DNA of 64,000 bases. It comes from Haloferax marinisediminis (GTDB lineage Archaea > Halobacteriota > Halobacteria > Halobacteriales > Haloferacaceae). Below, one piece after another: positions 63,949 through 64,000 of this stretch (position 1 is the stretch's first letter; each line of letters begins with the position of its first letter). Position numbers and translations under genes: made by a program. The notes under the pieces are model-generated. The model ran no database searches and was not told where the DNA came from. It saw only the letters and a program-made list of their open reading frames with translations. The stretch is from assembly GCF_009674585.1 (NCBI RefSeq), contig NZ_WKJP01000001.1, positions 868,001 to 932,000 on the forward strand. The letters run 5' to 3'.

Positions 63949-64000
63949 ATGCGACTCGCTATACTGAGCGATACGCACGTTCCAGGCCGTGCTGAGGCCA
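63949..64000 (+). CDS. Metallophosphoesterase (partial, runs off window)
   Basis: The first 17 codons, MRLAILSDTHVPGRAEA, carry the SDTH motif of calcineurin-like metallophosphoesterases of the YfcE/MJ0936 type. The gene continues beyond the window, so nothing more can be said. It is divergent from the NUDIX-IF2B gene with 60 bases between. Confidence 0.8.
   Translation, partial: MRLAILSDTHVPGRAEA

Overview
The window reads as chromosomal DNA of a halophilic archaeon, most like Haloferax or a close relative in the Haloferacaceae. The DNA is GC-rich and almost fully coding, and the proteins are strongly acidic. Tat-type lipoprotein signals (RR followed by a GC lipobox) are common. The information-processing genes are archaeal: aIF2-gamma, Rpo7, Spt4, S24e, the fused Kae1-Bud32, archaeal NadE and an archaeal-type dephospho-CoA kinase. 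No rRNA, CRISPR array or intact insertion sequence was seen. Two tRNA genes are present, tRNA-Gly(CCC) and tRNA-Thr(GGU).

Layout. 0-3.6 kb holds a convergent fructan pair: a GH32 fructosidase with an amidotransferase-like N-terminal domain, and a GH68 levansucrase/inulosucrase. 3.8-12.7 kb has an acyltransferase, small zinc-ribbon and acidic proteins, tRNA-Gly, NadE, an enoyl-CoA hydratase, tRNA-Thr, an isochorismatase-family hydrolase, a lipoprotein, a zinc alcohol dehydrogenase and an MFS carrier. 12.7-15.9 kb is a solitary Eco57I-type DNA methyltransferase preceded by a coupled 36-codon ORF. 16-24.7 kb has membrane proteins, an RCK protein, a 32-bp tandem repeat, a TupABC-type tungstate ABC operon, a PIN-like gene with a tiny overlapping partner, an ACT protein, a CPBP protease and an ITPase. 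24.7-29.8 kb is the conserved archaeal translation/transcription cluster eif2g, PIN, rpo7, spt4, dephospho-CoA kinase, rps24e and kae1-bud32. 30-45 kb carries a predicted cysteine-rich nuclease, a PhnP-like phosphodiesterase, an AAA ATPase with a His-rich tail, a NasA-like molybdoenzyme, a thiolase, a tungsten aldehyde oxidoreductase, a cation antiporter and an acyl-CoA synthetase. 45-60 kb carries serS, tsr3, nog1, a hybrid histidine kinase, a Bat-type regulator, engB, a 2-hydroxyacid dehydrogenase and a DUF3179 lipoprotein. 60.5-62.6 kb is a candidate metal (copper-like) cassette. The window ends with a NUDIX-IF2B fusion and the first codons of a metallophosphoesterase.

Connections. The tungstate importer at 18.5-21.1 kb can plausibly supply the aldehyde:ferredoxin oxidoreductase at 39.2-40.9 kb. 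The thiolase, enoyl-CoA hydratase and acyl-CoA synthetase fit fatty-acid or short-chain CoA metabolism. The most unusual neighbourhood is 60.5-62.6 kb. There a halocyanin with six His-His hexads, a secreted Met/His-rich protein and a membrane-tethered winged-helix regulator with a Met-rich outer segment stand in one direction. Repeated GAGAACG motifs lie upstream of the first two. Several non-coding structures are also notable: the 3 x 32 bp repeat, a 3 x 46 bp repeat derived from the end of a dehydrogenase gene, and a long inverted repeat upstream of a small membrane protein.
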